Origin: Ruminiclostridium sp.
Lineage (GTDB): Bacteria; Bacillota; Clostridia; Oscillospirales; Ruminococcaceae
Direction of reading: 5' to 3'
DNA: 64,000 nt
Assembly: GCA_017942025.1 (NCBI GenBank)
Contig: JAGAVH010000035.1
Location: 1 to 64,000, forward strand
The first letter of the stretch is position 1. Each line of letters starts with the position of its first letter. Both the position numbers and the translations under genes were made by a program. Under the pieces are notes generated by a model. That model ran no database searches. It saw only the letters and a list, made by a program, of their open reading frames with translations, and was not told the DNA's origin. Positions 16,891 to 25,043 of this stretch are shown piece after piece.

Positions 16891-17980
16891 ATATTACCAC
16901 CCCATCAACATACCAATCCATTGCTGTAAGCAAGGTATCATCACTGAGTCTTTCACCGCTATCGCAACGTTTTACTCCATTGTTATCGTAAATTACGCCT
17001 GCAAAGATATTGTCTGTAGACATAAGCTCATTTTTCGCAGTATTGTATGCTTTTACAGTCTCTTCACTTACAGCAGGCGAAAGCTGTGTAAGACTGACTG
17101 CACCACTACTGATTGCAAGCCATCTTTGCTTTACGGTATTGGGTTTACCCTGAACATACTCTCTTATTATCTGATAATAAAGCGATTCCCAATCCCAGAC
17201 AGCCGCAGTAAGATACTTATCCGACAGTCCTTCAGCAGACTGATTATATCCTATGGAGAACACACCTGCCTTATCTGCAGTAATTGCCACATTGTGCCTG
17301 TTCTGGTGATAAGTCATGACATCCGCTTTCTTATCGTTTATAAGTTTTTCTGTACAGCTTATTTCGCTTTTGTCGTCATCCCACGAATTACTCCAGCGGA
17401 CATATACCGTAGCATCGGGATTTACGCTTTTTACTCCCAACGCAAAGGCGTTAATGCCTCTGTTTACTTCGCTGTTCGGCATTGCCGCCACATATCCAAT
17501 GGAATTCGTTTTTGTCTGCATACCTGCAATGATACCTGCGAGATAGCGCGCCTGATACATTCTGCCGAAGTAGGACGTCATATTTTCACTGCTGTAATCT
17601 GAACTTATTCCGTAAAAAGCTATATGAGGATAGCTTTCTATAACGCTTTTCACTTCTCCGGGATAACTGTAGCTTGACAGAATAATCATCTTTACGCCCT
17701 TTTTGGCAAGGTCGTGCACAGCCTGTTCACAGTCGCCTGTTCCCTCAGCGATGTTTTCCTTTACAATCAGTTCTGTGCCAAGCTCCTTACAAGCGGAAAC
17801 GACACCATTGTAGTGACTTTCGTTCCAGCCGCTATCTGTAGTTGTACCGGTCAGTACAAGTCCGACTTTTAATGTAGCCTTGCTATCAAAGCCTATAAAC
17901 AGAAGAACAGAAACTATTGCAACAGCAACTGCGATCGCTGATACAATCAGTACTTTCTGTAACGCAAAACTATTCTTCAT
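16880..17980 (-). CDS. BMP-family substrate-binding protein, membrane-anchored (second copy)
   Basis: This 366-residue protein has the BMP/Med-type periplasmic-binding fold, which in relatives binds nucleosides. An N-terminal hydrophobic segment (about 9-29) lacks a lipobox Cys and is likely an uncleaved anchor. The binding domain follows, with KVGLVLTG, SGWNESHYNG and the hinge stretch YFGRMYQARYLAG. It is clearly paralogous to the gene upstream, sharing YFGRMYQ, INAFTLGVKSVNPDA-type and AAVWDWE stretches. AAGGAG precedes the start. No ABC transporter gene is nearby; instead it overlaps a hybrid kinase gene, so a sensing role is more likely than uptake. Confidence 0.85.
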   Translation of the reverse strand: MKNSFALQKVLIVSAIAVAVAIVSVLLFIGFDSKATLKVGLVLTGTTTDSGWNESHYNGVVSACKELGTELIVKENIAEGTGDCEQAVHDLAKKGVKMIILSSYSYPGEVKSVIESYPHIAFYGISSDYSSENMTSYFGRMYQARYLAGIIAGMQTKTNSIGYVAAMPNSEVNRGINAFALGVKSVNPDATVYVRWSNSWDDDKSEISCTEKLINDKKADVMTYHQNRHNVAITADKAGVFSIGYNQSAEGLSDKYLTAAVWDWESLYYQIIREYVQGKPNTVKQRWLAISSGAVSLTQLSPAVSEETVKAYNTAKNELMSTDNIFAGVIYDNNGVKRCDSGERLSDDTLLTAMDWYVDGVVIYED

Positions 17981-19055
17981 CTATTACTACTCCTTCTACA
18001 TACCAGTCAAACTCGTTCAACATAGCATTGTCTGTCATATTTTCACCTTCTGCAACACGCAGTTTTCCCATATTATCATACACAGGTCCGTAAAATACAT
18101 CAAAAGTGCCGCTTTTTAACCTTTTCATCTCCGATTCGATTTTTTCGGATATACGGCTGTCTGCTTTATCGGATAAGGGAGCTATATTCATAATTCCCGT
18201 ATCAGAACTTTCCCAGTAGTTGACGCCGTCAAACTTTCCCTGAAGACACTTACGGATGTGCGGTGTATAGAATTTTTCCCAATCCCATACAGCCGCAGTA
18301 AGATAGGTTTCGGGATAAAGTCCGCTGTTATCTATATTATAACCTATAGACATAACGCCATGTTCGTCGGCAACTCTGAGTGGCTCTATGGAGTCGGTAT
18401 GCATAGCTATAACGTCTATATTGTGGTCTGAAATCAGCTTTTCTGTAGCATTTGCGGTTGCTTCGTCTGCATTCCAGGAATTTATCCATCTTACATAGAC
18501 GGTTGCATCGGGATTTACACTCTTTACTCCAAGTGTAAAAGCATTAAGTCCTCTGTTTACTTCGGATATAGGAAACGCCGCTACATATCCTATCTCATTG
18601 GTTTTTGTCTGAAGTCCTGCAGCAATACCGGTAAGATAACGCATCTGATACATTCTGCCAAAATAAGAAGCGAGATTTCTGTCCTCACCGACACCGGTTG
18701 CATGATAGAAATATATGTTAGGATACTGTTTTGCCGCATGCTCTATCTGTTCGGCATATATTGCTGAATTTGCAACTATTATTTTACAGCCTTGTTTTAC
18801 AAACTGCTCTATTTCCCAGGCAACATTATCAGCTGTTACAAATTCTTTATATGTAATTTCAAGACCAAGCTGCTCTGCAGTCTTTTCCATCCCTTCATAG
18901 TGGGACTGACTCCAGCTTTTGTCATTCATATAGCCGTTCAATACTACGCCGACCTTAACGGTTTCTTCTTTTTCTTCGGGTTCTACACTTATCAGAATAA
19001 GTCCCGTCACCATTGCCAGAAGTATAATAATAGAAATTATGATTATTTTTTTCAT
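17970..19055 (-). CDS. BMP-family substrate-binding protein, membrane-anchored (first copy)
   Basis: The 361-residue protein is a BMP-type binding protein with a hydrophobic N-terminal anchor (KKIIIISIIILLAMVTGLIL) and no lipobox. The binding domain starts near residue 33 with VKVGVVLNG. It is a paralogue of the next gene, which it overlaps by 11 bp, and leads a four-gene operon with that protein, a hybrid kinase and an HD-GYP regulator. The start at 19055 is set by a GGAG about 8 nt upstream. The upstream Met at 19076 has no such site. The ligand cannot be read from the sequence. Confidence 0.85.
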   Translation of the reverse strand: MKKIIIISIIILLAMVTGLILISVEPEEKEETVKVGVVLNGYMNDKSWSQSHYEGMEKTAEQLGLEITYKEFVTADNVAWEIEQFVKQGCKIIVANSAIYAEQIEHAAKQYPNIYFYHATGVGEDRNLASYFGRMYQMRYLTGIAAGLQTKTNEIGYVAAFPISEVNRGLNAFTLGVKSVNPDATVYVRWINSWNADEATANATEKLISDHNIDVIAMHTDSIEPLRVADEHGVMSIGYNIDNSGLYPETYLTAAVWDWEKFYTPHIRKCLQGKFDGVNYWESSDTGIMNIAPLSDKADSRISEKIESEMKRLKSGTFDVFYGPVYDNMGKLRVAEGENMTDNAMLNEFDWYVEGVVIDEE

Positions 19056-19115
19056 ATTCTTACTCCATTCAAGCACCTGAAATTCACAATGACCACATTA
19101 TATATAATCTATATA

Positions 19116-19144
19116 ATTATAACATTATTTCAGAAAAAAAACAA
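19116..19144 (-). promoter_or_regulatory. Probable promoter of the BMP-kinase operon
   Basis: On the minus strand TTGTTT (19139-19144) and TATAAT (19116-19121) are 17 bp apart, about 60 bp ahead of the first start. The region is very AT-rich, which lowers certainty. Confidence 0.45.
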
Positions 19145-19175
19145 TAAAAAAAAGGAAATTTTAAAATTTCAGAGC

Positions 19176-19219
19176 ACAAAAATAAAAATCGTTCCGCTAT
19201 ATTTCAAACGAAACGATTT
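19176..19219 (-). terminator. Terminator of the GH5 mannanase gene
   Basis: AAATCGTT (19186-19193) pairs with AACGATTT (19212-19219). On the minus strand the stem is followed by a T-rich stretch. The loop is long (18 nt), so it may be weak. Confidence 0.5.
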
Positions 19220-19229
19220 ATTGTTTTAA

Positions 19230-20528
19230 TTATTCAAATACCGAACATACCTTTGAGGTTTCTTTTATGCCGTTTTTACCGTTGATGAGTACCTCGCCCC
19301 AGTCAGAAGAAAGAGTAGTTCCTTCCCAGTCCTTTGCAATGTCAAGGTATTCTACTCCTCCACCGTTGCCCTTCCAGGACCAGCCGAGGTATCCCTTATT
19401 CTTTTCTACACTCATCTCAAGGATTGTAGCCTCGTCAACGTCACCGTCGCTGTGGTTATAACCGAATTCGCCTACAACAAGGCATAAATCGAGAAGGATT
19501 GCGCCGTTTATAGCTCTGCTTATAGTGCTCTTGTTCTTTCCCGCTGTACCATACATATGGATAGAGAACATTGTATTCGCCTGTTCATCGGCTTCAAATA
19601 CTTCTTTACCATGCTTTATAAAGCTGTTTGAAAGCTGTCCCCATCCTGCACAGTCAACCATTATGGTATTTTTGATTCCTGCCGCTCTGAGCTTGGGAAT
19701 AGCCTGCTTGTAGCCCTCTGCCCACTTATCAAGATTATCCCAGGAGCCGTACCATTCGTTTGCTATATTCAGGATAACATATGCCTCGTTGCCGATAAGC
19801 GCATCCTTTACTTCGATCCAGTAATCTACCGCATTATTAAGATAGGATACTTCATCCTTACCTGTGCCGTCGTGAACTTCGACAACTGCAATCATTTTAT
19901 ATGCCTTGCATTTTTCGATAATTTCCTTGACCTCGTCAACGGGTATTCTGTTCCACTGGTCACCGTCGGATAAAACTATACGTACTGTATTTGAGCCTGT
20001 TTTTGCTATAGCTTCAAGCGCTGTATCCAGATGCTGTCTGAACCAGGTATGTGCGTGGTTTACGCCTCTCATAACAAACTCGTTACCGTTTGCGTCATAC
20101 AGCTTGTCTCCAAGCACCTTAAATCCGCCTGTTGCCTGAACAGGTTCGTCCTCTTCGGGTTTTACTGTTGTGGTTGTTTCAGGTGCAGAGGTTTCAGGTT
20201 CCTTTGTTGTAGTTGTTTCGGGAGCGGAGGTTTCAGGTTCCTTTGTCGTAGTTGTTTCGGGAGCGGAGGTTTCAGGCTCCTTTGTTGTAGTTGTTTCGTG
20301 AGCGGAGGTTTCAGGCTCCTTTGTTGTAGTTGTTTCGGGAGCGGAGGTTTCAGCTTCTGAGCTTTCTGTATTACTCTGCTCTTCCTTTTCATCGCTACTG
20401 TTTTCTATCTGTGACACCACACTGCTGTCGTCTGACGACACTATACTACTTGTCGTGTCCCCGTTACAAGCGGTAGCAGAAAACACCATCATTGCACTGA
20501 GCAACAATGCCAGTATTCTTTTTTTCAT
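19230..20528 (-). CDS. GH5 family endo-beta-1,4-mannanase lipoprotein
   Basis: This secreted lipoprotein has lipobox SATAC, an acidic Ser/Thr-rich linker with tandem repeats, and a C-terminal GH5 catalytic domain of about 300 residues. Counted from an upstream Met at 20534, the acid/base is Glu260 in NIANEWYG and the nucleophile is Glu356 in VVGEFGYN. The stretches MRGVNHAHTW, MFSIHMYG and GYLGWSWKGNGGG resemble the GH5_8 mannanase subfamily, so mannan is the probable substrate, though cellulase activity cannot be excluded. The start at 20528 lies 8 nt from GGAAG. A perfect promoter and a candidate operator lie upstream. Confidence 0.85.
   Translation of the reverse strand: MKKRILALLLSAMMVFSATACNGDTTSSIVSSDDSSVVSQIENSSDEKEEQSNTESSEAETSAPETTTTKEPETSAHETTTTKEPETSAPETTTTKEPETSAPETTTTKEPETSAPETTTTVKPEEDEPVQATGGFKVLGDKLYDANGNEFVMRGVNHAHTWFRQHLDTALEAIAKTGSNTVRIVLSDGDQWNRIPVDEVKEIIEKCKAYKMIAVVEVHDGTGKDEVSYLNNAVDYWIEVKDALIGNEAYVILNIANEWYGSWDNLDKWAEGYKQAIPKLRAAGIKNTIMVDCAGWGQLSNSFIKHGKEVFEADEQANTMFSIHMYGTAGKNKSTISRAINGAILLDLCLVVGEFGYNHSDGDVDEATILEMSVEKNKGYLGWSWKGNGGGVEYLDIAKDWEGTTLSSDWGEVLINGKNGIKETSKVCSVFE
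20166..20348 (-). repeat. Tandem 39-bp coding repeat in the mannanase linker
   Basis: About four and a half copies of a 13-residue unit (APETTTTKEPETS, one copy with AHE) form the linker between the lipid anchor and the catalytic domain. Such Thr/Pro/Glu-rich linkers keep catalytic domains away from the wall. Confidence 0.9.
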
Positions 20529-20559
20529 TTGCATTACTTCCTTTTCTGAATTTCGTTTA

Positions 20560-20577
20560 TTAGTTAAATTTAGCTAA
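20560..20577. promoter_or_regulatory. Candidate operator between promoter and mannanase start
   Basis: An 18-bp near-palindrome, TTAGTTAAATTTAGCTAA, has one mismatch between half-sites. It lies about 14 bp downstream of the likely transcription start, where a repressor could act. The binding protein is unknown. Confidence 0.4.
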
Positions 20578-20597
20578 ACCGATATTCTCATAAGCTA

Positions 20598-20626
20598 ATT
20601 ATAAAGTAAGCAATGCTCTTTGTCAA
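20598..20626 (-). promoter_or_regulatory. GH5 mannanase promoter
   Basis: On the minus strand a consensus TTGACA (20621-20626) and TATAAT (20598-20603) are 17 bp apart. Confidence 0.9.
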
Positions 20627-20671
20627 TATGATTTTATTGACATATTTCTTTTTTCATTATTCTATCACATT

Positions 20672-21907
20672 TCACTTGGAAAGCTCCAGCAGAGCGGTGG
20701 CTATTTCCTCTCCTACAAGCTCTGCAGTATACTTTGCCTGCTCTATGGTATTTGCGTGAGTACCTATTTCTATAAGCAAAGAGCCTGTTGTAAGGTCCTG
20801 GTTATAATATCGGTAATCAAAAAGCATCGGTCTTGTAAGCGTTGGATATCTTTCCTCTATATTACTCTGCAGATATGCTGCAAATTTAAGATTTTCCTCA
20901 TAGTCAGGAAGTATGTCCGTTCCGTCGTCGCATCCGCATATTATCATCATCTGTGCCGCCTCTTTGCCGTTTATCGTCGTAACCGGAGCAACACGTACAC
21001 CATCATATTCTATACCGTCACGGTGTATATCAAGAACTACTTTTATAGAAGGGTATTCTTTCAGAATCTCCTTTACCCTGTCATAGCTGCGTGAATATGA
21101 GTTACTGTAAAGAGGATCATCAAATATCATTCCGTCGTGAATAACAGTTATCCCCTTTTCAGCAAGCTCGGACGCAATAACAGCGCCTACACCTACAACA
21201 CTGTTTGACGGGGATAAAGATCTGCCGACATAATCTTCGTCATAATATCCATCGCCTGTAGGCTCATAGGATTCAGTCGTATGAGTATGCATTATAAGAA
21301 CCTGCGGCTCATTTGTCGGGGATATCTCCACATTTATATCAGGCTTTTTACTGCATATTGTCAGTATCTCGTCCCTTGTAAGCTCTGTATAGTTGTTTAT
21401 CTGTCCGTGTTTTAAATTTATCGCTCTGTCACCCGTTATAGGGGTATATGTATAATTTTCAATAGAACCATCCTTGTCGGTATATATCGCTGTATCATCC
21501 ACGGCGTTACTTATATTATAGGTAATAAGTCTGCTGAAGGATGGCTGAAAAGTTTCAATATCCACAACACTTTCCGGCTCTGATTGTATAATAATACTTT
21601 CTGTATTTATATCCGACTGCGTTGATGGATCAGTTTCGGGTGTGTTACTCTGTTCAGCTTCTGATTGCGTGCTGATGTTTTCCGATTCCGTATCAGGTTT
21701 ATCGCCCGGAATAACGGACACCACAGGCAGAACAAGCTCTGCACTGATGCCGCCGATATCCTTTATAGTACTCAGCATAACGGGAATTATCCCTGCCGAA
21801 TTTGTCATCAGACTTTCTGCAACACCGGTAGCAGTGAAAGAGAAAGCCGCAACCACTGTTAAAAAAATAATAAGTTTTCCTTTTCTCGCATTTTTACTGT
21901 TTCTCAT
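20672..21907 (-). CDS. spoIIP: Stage II sporulation protein P
   Basis: SpoIIP is an amidase/endopeptidase of the peptidoglycan-degrading machine that drives engulfment of the forespore. The 411-residue protein has an N-terminal membrane segment (about 12-30), a Ser/Thr/Glu-rich linker, and the SpoIIP domain with LIMHTHTTESY, VLDIHRDG and LIEIGTHAN, which carry metal-binding residues. Upstream, a CATATAAA with AATAAT 14 bp before it (minus strand, 21938-21965) loosely fits a sigma-E site, but this is weak. The gene stands alone and supports a spore-forming host. Confidence 0.93.
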   Translation of the reverse strand: MRNSKNARKGKLIIFLTVVAAFSFTATGVAESLMTNSAGIIPVMLSTIKDIGGISAELVLPVVSVIPGDKPDTESENISTQSEAEQSNTPETDPSTQSDINTESIIIQSEPESVVDIETFQPSFSRLITYNISNAVDDTAIYTDKDGSIENYTYTPITGDRAINLKHGQINNYTELTRDEILTICSKKPDINVEISPTNEPQVLIMHTHTTESYEPTGDGYYDEDYVGRSLSPSNSVVGVGAVIASELAEKGITVIHDGMIFDDPLYSNSYSRSYDRVKEILKEYPSIKVVLDIHRDGIEYDGVRVAPVTTINGKEAAQMMIICGCDDGTDILPDYEENLKFAAYLQSNIEERYPTLTRPMLFDYRYYNQDLTTGSLLIEIGTHANTIEQAKYTAELVGEEIATALLELSK

Positions 21908-22095
21908 AGCTTATGCCATCCTTTTCTGTTTTACAGATTTATATGAGTATAAATTGCGGATTATTACAACGCTAAAAATGGTAAAAGCAGTAATTTATCA
22001 GTCTGACAGACTGCATTTTGTGAAAAACATAAAAAAAATAACAGTATATTGAATTTATTTATAAGTTATTTTTGAAAAAATTTTAACAAAAACAC

Positions 22096-22124
22096 TTGCA
22101 TTTTTTAAAAAACCGTGGTATAAT
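22096..22124 (+). promoter_or_regulatory. rpsT promoter
   Basis: TTGCAT (22096-22101) and TATAAT (22119-22124) are 17 bp apart. Confidence 0.8.
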
Positions 22125-22190
22125 AGAGCGTACTGTGAAATATAACTATGATTATATGTATAAAAGTTAGTGAGTAAGGAGGTGCCACAA

Positions 22191-22433
22191 GTGCCTAACA
22201 TCAAATCAGCAAAGAAAAGAGTTTTAGTTAACGCTACAAAGCAGGCTCGCAACAAGTCCACTAAGAGCGCTCTCAAAACAGCTCTCAAGAAGGCAGATGC
22301 AGAAACAAATGCAGATACAGTAAAGGTAGCAGTTAAAGCAGTTGACAAGGCAGCAGCTAAGGGTCTTATCCACAAGAATGCTGCAGCTAGAAAAAAGTCA
22401 CAGCTTGCTAAGAAGTTAAACGCAGCTTCCTGA
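22191..22433 (+). CDS. rpsT: 30S ribosomal protein S20
   Basis: S20 binds 16S rRNA in the small subunit. The 80-residue product is very basic and helical, beginning [14 protein letters not shown] after the initiator, as in the family. The start is GTG at 22191, with AAGGAGGTG 7 nt upstream. A GTG at 22170 lies upstream of that site and is not used. The gene is monocistronic, with its own promoter and terminator. Confidence 0.95.
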   Translation: MPNIKSAKKRVLVNATKQARNKSTKSALKTALKKADAETNADTVKVAVKAVDKAAAKGLIHKNAAARKKSQLAKKLNAAS

Positions 22434-22457
22434 TCAGGACTATGATTTAACAGTATT

Positions 22458-22485
22458 CGCCCCGTAACAGGGGCGCTTTCTTTTT
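22458..22485 (+). terminator. rpsT terminator
   Basis: CGCCCC (22458-22463) pairs with GGGGCG (22470-22475), followed by a T-rich run. Confidence 0.85.
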
Positions 22486-22520
22486 ATGTAGTGATTTTCG
22501 GACATCAGAACAGTTCCCTT

Positions 22521-22544
22521 CCGCAGAAATCTGCGGATTTTTTT
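22521..22544 (+). terminator. Second terminator upstream of the OmpR-type regulator
   Basis: CCGCAG-AAAT-CTGCGG (22521-22536) is followed by seven T residues. It isolates the next operon from rpsT read-through. Confidence 0.85.
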
Positions 22545-22550
22545 ATATCC

Positions 22551-22578
22551 TTGACTTTTTTCACTTTTATGCTAGAAT
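22551..22578 (+). promoter_or_regulatory. Promoter of the response-regulator gene
   Basis: TTGACT (22551-22556) and TAGAAT (22573-22578) are 16 bp apart. Confidence 0.65.
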
Positions 22579-22613
22579 ATATCTGTAATATCTTTTTGTA
22601 AACGGAGAATGAA

Positions 22614-23291
22614 ATGGCTAAAATTCTTATAGTTGAAGATGACAATGATATAAATTCACTTGTAAAGGAAACACTTGCCCAGGCAGGACATGACTGTGTT
22701 CAGGCGTATTCGGGTACAGAGGGCCTTTTATATGCAAAAGCAGAAGATTTTTCTCTGATACTTCTTGATCTCATGTTACCGGGTATCAGCGGTGAGGAGC
22801 TTTTAAAAGAGATAAAGAAGCTGAAGAACATTCCTGTTATAGTTATGTCAGCCAAGGACAGCATTGACACAAAGATAGAACTGCTTACAACCGGCGCAGA
22901 GGATTATATAACAAAGCCCTTTGATATAAAGGAGCTTCAGGCGAGAGTATCGGTACAACTGAGAAGATTCTCAGAAGAAGGCAGTCCGTCTACCGAAAGA
23001 CTGTCTTTTGAGGAACTGACTCTTGACAGTGTATCTATGACGGTTTTTGTGAAAGATAATGCTTTAGAACTCACAAAGCACGAATATAAAATAATGGAGC
23101 TTTTTTTAAAGAATCCTGACAAAGTATTTTCAAAACAATCAATATACGATTACGCCTGGGATGATTATTATATCGGAGAGGACAAGACTATAAACGTACA
23201 TGTAAGCAATATACGAAAGAAGCTGAAGGCTTATTCCGATAAGGAATATATTGAAACGGTATGGGGTATAGGCTTTAAACTGAAAAAATAA
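22614..23291 (+). CDS. OmpR/PhoB-family response regulator
   Basis: The 225-residue regulator has a receiver domain with Asp9-Asp10 and phospho-acceptor Asp52, and a winged-helix DNA-binding domain (about 125-225) ending in the typical VWGIGFKL. It is encoded with an ABC transporter and a short histidine kinase, the arrangement of bacitracin or lantibiotic sensing and resistance modules. The cognate kinase is probably the gene at 25044. A 10-bp inverted repeat ahead of the transporter is a likely target site. Confidence 0.93.
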   Translation: MAKILIVEDDNDINSLVKETLAQAGHDCVQAYSGTEGLLYAKAEDFSLILLDLMLPGISGEELLKEIKKLKNIPVIVMSAKDSIDTKIELLTTGAEDYITKPFDIKELQARVSVQLRRFSEEGSPSTERLSFEELTLDSVSMTVFVKDNALELTKHEYKIMELFLKNPDKVFSKQSIYDYAWDDYYIGEDKTINVHVSNIRKKLKAYSDKEYIETVWGIGFKLKK

Positions 23292-23333
23292 ATCTTTACA
23301 CTTTCTTAAACATTTCTTTGCGATTTATTTATG

Positions 23334-23364
23334 TTTCTGTTGTACAATAAAGTCACAACAGAAA
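23334..23364. promoter_or_regulatory. Inverted repeat upstream of the ABC transporter
   Basis: TTTCTGTTGT (23334-23343) and ACAACAGAAA (23355-23364) form a perfect 10-bp dyad with an 11-bp spacer that contains a TACAAT hexamer at its edge. No T run follows, so it is more likely an operator for the adjacent response regulator than a terminator. Confidence 0.55.
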
Positions 23365-23380
23365 ACGAAAGGAAATAGCT

Positions 23381-24304
23381 ATGGATTACATTTTATCTAC
23401 AAATAATCTCACCAAGAGATACGGCAAGCAAAACGCTCTTGATAACGTCAGCATACATATAAAGAAAGGTGACATTTACGGTCTTATCGGTAAAAACGGT
23501 GCAGGTAAAACCACACTTCTCAGAATAATCAGCGGACTTGCCGCCGCCACATCAGGCGAATATTCCATATTCGGTAAAAATCCGCAGGAAATGAAGGGGC
23601 TTCAGTCCCGTGTAGGTGTTCTTGTTGAGAATCCCGGTATATACCCTGATATGACAGCATATCAGAACGTAAGGACAAAGTGCCTTGCACTTGGCATCAG
23701 GGACAAGAACGTACCGAATGAGCTTTTAAAGCTGGTTAATCTTTCTTACACAGGCAAAAAAACTGCGGGAAAGTTTTCACTCGGTATGCGCCAGAGACTG
23801 GGTATGGCAATGGCGCTTGCAGGAAATCCTGATATAGTTATCCTTGATGAGCCTATAAACGGACTTGATCCTGAAGGTATTATCGAAGTCAGAGAGATGA
23901 TAACAAAGCTCAATCACGAGCTTGGAATCACGTTTATTATTTCAAGCCATATTCTTGAAGAGCTTTCAAAGACCGCTACCGTATTCGGTATAATCAATAA
24001 CGGCGTTATGGTAGAGGAGATTTCTTCAGAAAAGCTCTCCGAAAAGTGCGAAAGCAGAATCGAGCTTATTACAGACGACGCGTCAAAGGCTTGCACAGTC
24101 CTTGAAGAAATGGGCTTTACTAATTACAAGGTGCTGGAAAACGGCTTCATAAATATCTACGAACAGCTCGAAAGAACAGGCGATATCACTATGGAGCTTG
24201 CTTTAAACGGCATAAAGACAACACATATTTCTATAGCTAATAAGACTCTTGAAGAATATTACGTAGAGCTTGTAGGCGGAAACGGAGGTAATAGAAATGC
24301 TTAA
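23381..24304 (+). CDS. ABC transporter ATP-binding protein (antimicrobial peptide type)
   Basis: The 307-residue ATPase has Walker A GKNGAGKT, the signature FSLGMRQRL (a form common in this subgroup), Walker B VILDEP and a C-terminal regulatory extension. The subgroup (BcrA/CcmA-like) exports or confers immunity to lantibiotics and bacitracin; the substrate here is inferred from context only. GAAAGGAAA lies ahead of the start. It overlaps the permease gene by 8 bp. Confidence 0.9.
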   Translation: MDYILSTNNLTKRYGKQNALDNVSIHIKKGDIYGLIGKNGAGKTTLLRIISGLAAATSGEYSIFGKNPQEMKGLQSRVGVLVENPGIYPDMTAYQNVRTKCLALGIRDKNVPNELLKLVNLSYTGKKTAGKFSLGMRQRLGMAMALAGNPDIVILDEPINGLDPEGIIEVREMITKLNHELGITFIISSHILEELSKTATVFGIINNGVMVEEISSEKLSEKCESRIELITDDASKACTVLEEMGFTNYKVLENGFINIYEQLERTGDITMELALNGIKTTHISIANKTLEEYYVELVGGNGGNRNA

Positions 24305-25043
24305 TGTTTTAAGAAGTGACATATACCGACTTTTTCATAGAAAAACTTTATATATAGTGCTTATATGCATGGTAGTATTTGCGTTTTTCGCGGGATTTTT
24401 AGGTTCCTTTGACGATACTCCCACCGATACTATAATTACTTCAATAGGTTCTTCACTCCCTCTTTTATGTGCAACCATCGCTACCTCTGCTATTGTTACG
24501 GCAGAATATAAAAACGGATATATCAAGAACACCGTCAGCATTGCAGGAAACAGATTACATATCTATTTTTCAAAGCTTATCGTTTCTGCACTTTTACTTA
24601 TATTTGCCATCGTATCCTTTTTAGATATTTACCTTCTTGCAGTAATTATCAACCCTAAAGCAAATCTTCTGGTACTTAATTTAGATATATCAAGCGTTTT
24701 TGCTTATCTTGGTTTTCAGTTCCTTGCAGGGATGTCAATTATCAGCTTGGTGCTTCTCTTTGCTATGCTTTCAAGAAGCAACGTTGTAGGATGCCTTATA
24801 GGTTTTTCAATCTGTATGGGAATCGTTAATTCAAGCGTCAGTCTGCTCACCTATTTACTGAAGGCAAAGGAAATAATTTCTGAAAACGTAGAGCTTACAG
24901 ATTATCTTGTTACAACCTACGCAACGCAGATCAATTTAAACTCTGCTACCGATTTTGTGACAAGGGGCGTAATCGTAAGCCTTGTATATCTTGTAATTTC
25001 GGTTGCTTTATCAATGCTTGTTATAAAGAAAAGAGATATTTAA
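24297..25043 (+). CDS. ABC transporter permease (ABC-2 type)
   Basis: The 248-residue protein has about six membrane segments. They include one near 18-36, a pair between 50 and 70 and between 95 and 120, two in the middle (135-185), and one at the C-terminus. This matches ABC-2 type permeases of bacitracin/lantibiotic transporters. An AGGAGG-like GGAGGT lies within the upstream ATPase gene. The stop abuts the kinase ATG directly. Confidence 0.88.
   Translation: MLNVLRSDIYRLFHRKTLYIVLICMVVFAFFAGFLGSFDDTPTDTIITSIGSSLPLLCATIATSAIVTAEYKNGYIKNTVSIAGNRLHIYFSKLIVSALLLIFAIVSFLDIYLLAVIINPKANLLVLNLDISSVFAYLGFQFLAGMSIISLVLLFAMLSRSNVVGCLIGFSICMGIVNSSVSLLTYLLKAKEIISENVELTDYLVTTYATQINLNSATDFVTRGVIVSLVYLVISVALSMLVIKKRDI

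Noticed and set aside
16778..17602. 274-residue plus-strand frame opposite the BMP gene
   Set aside because: It lacks a ribosome site and recognisable domains, and the opposite strand carries a clear BMP-family protein.
20162..20392. Reading frame of Lys/Gln/Pro-rich repeats antisense or out of frame to the mannanase linker
   Set aside because: It is a frame shadow of the 39-bp coding repeat in the GH5 gene.
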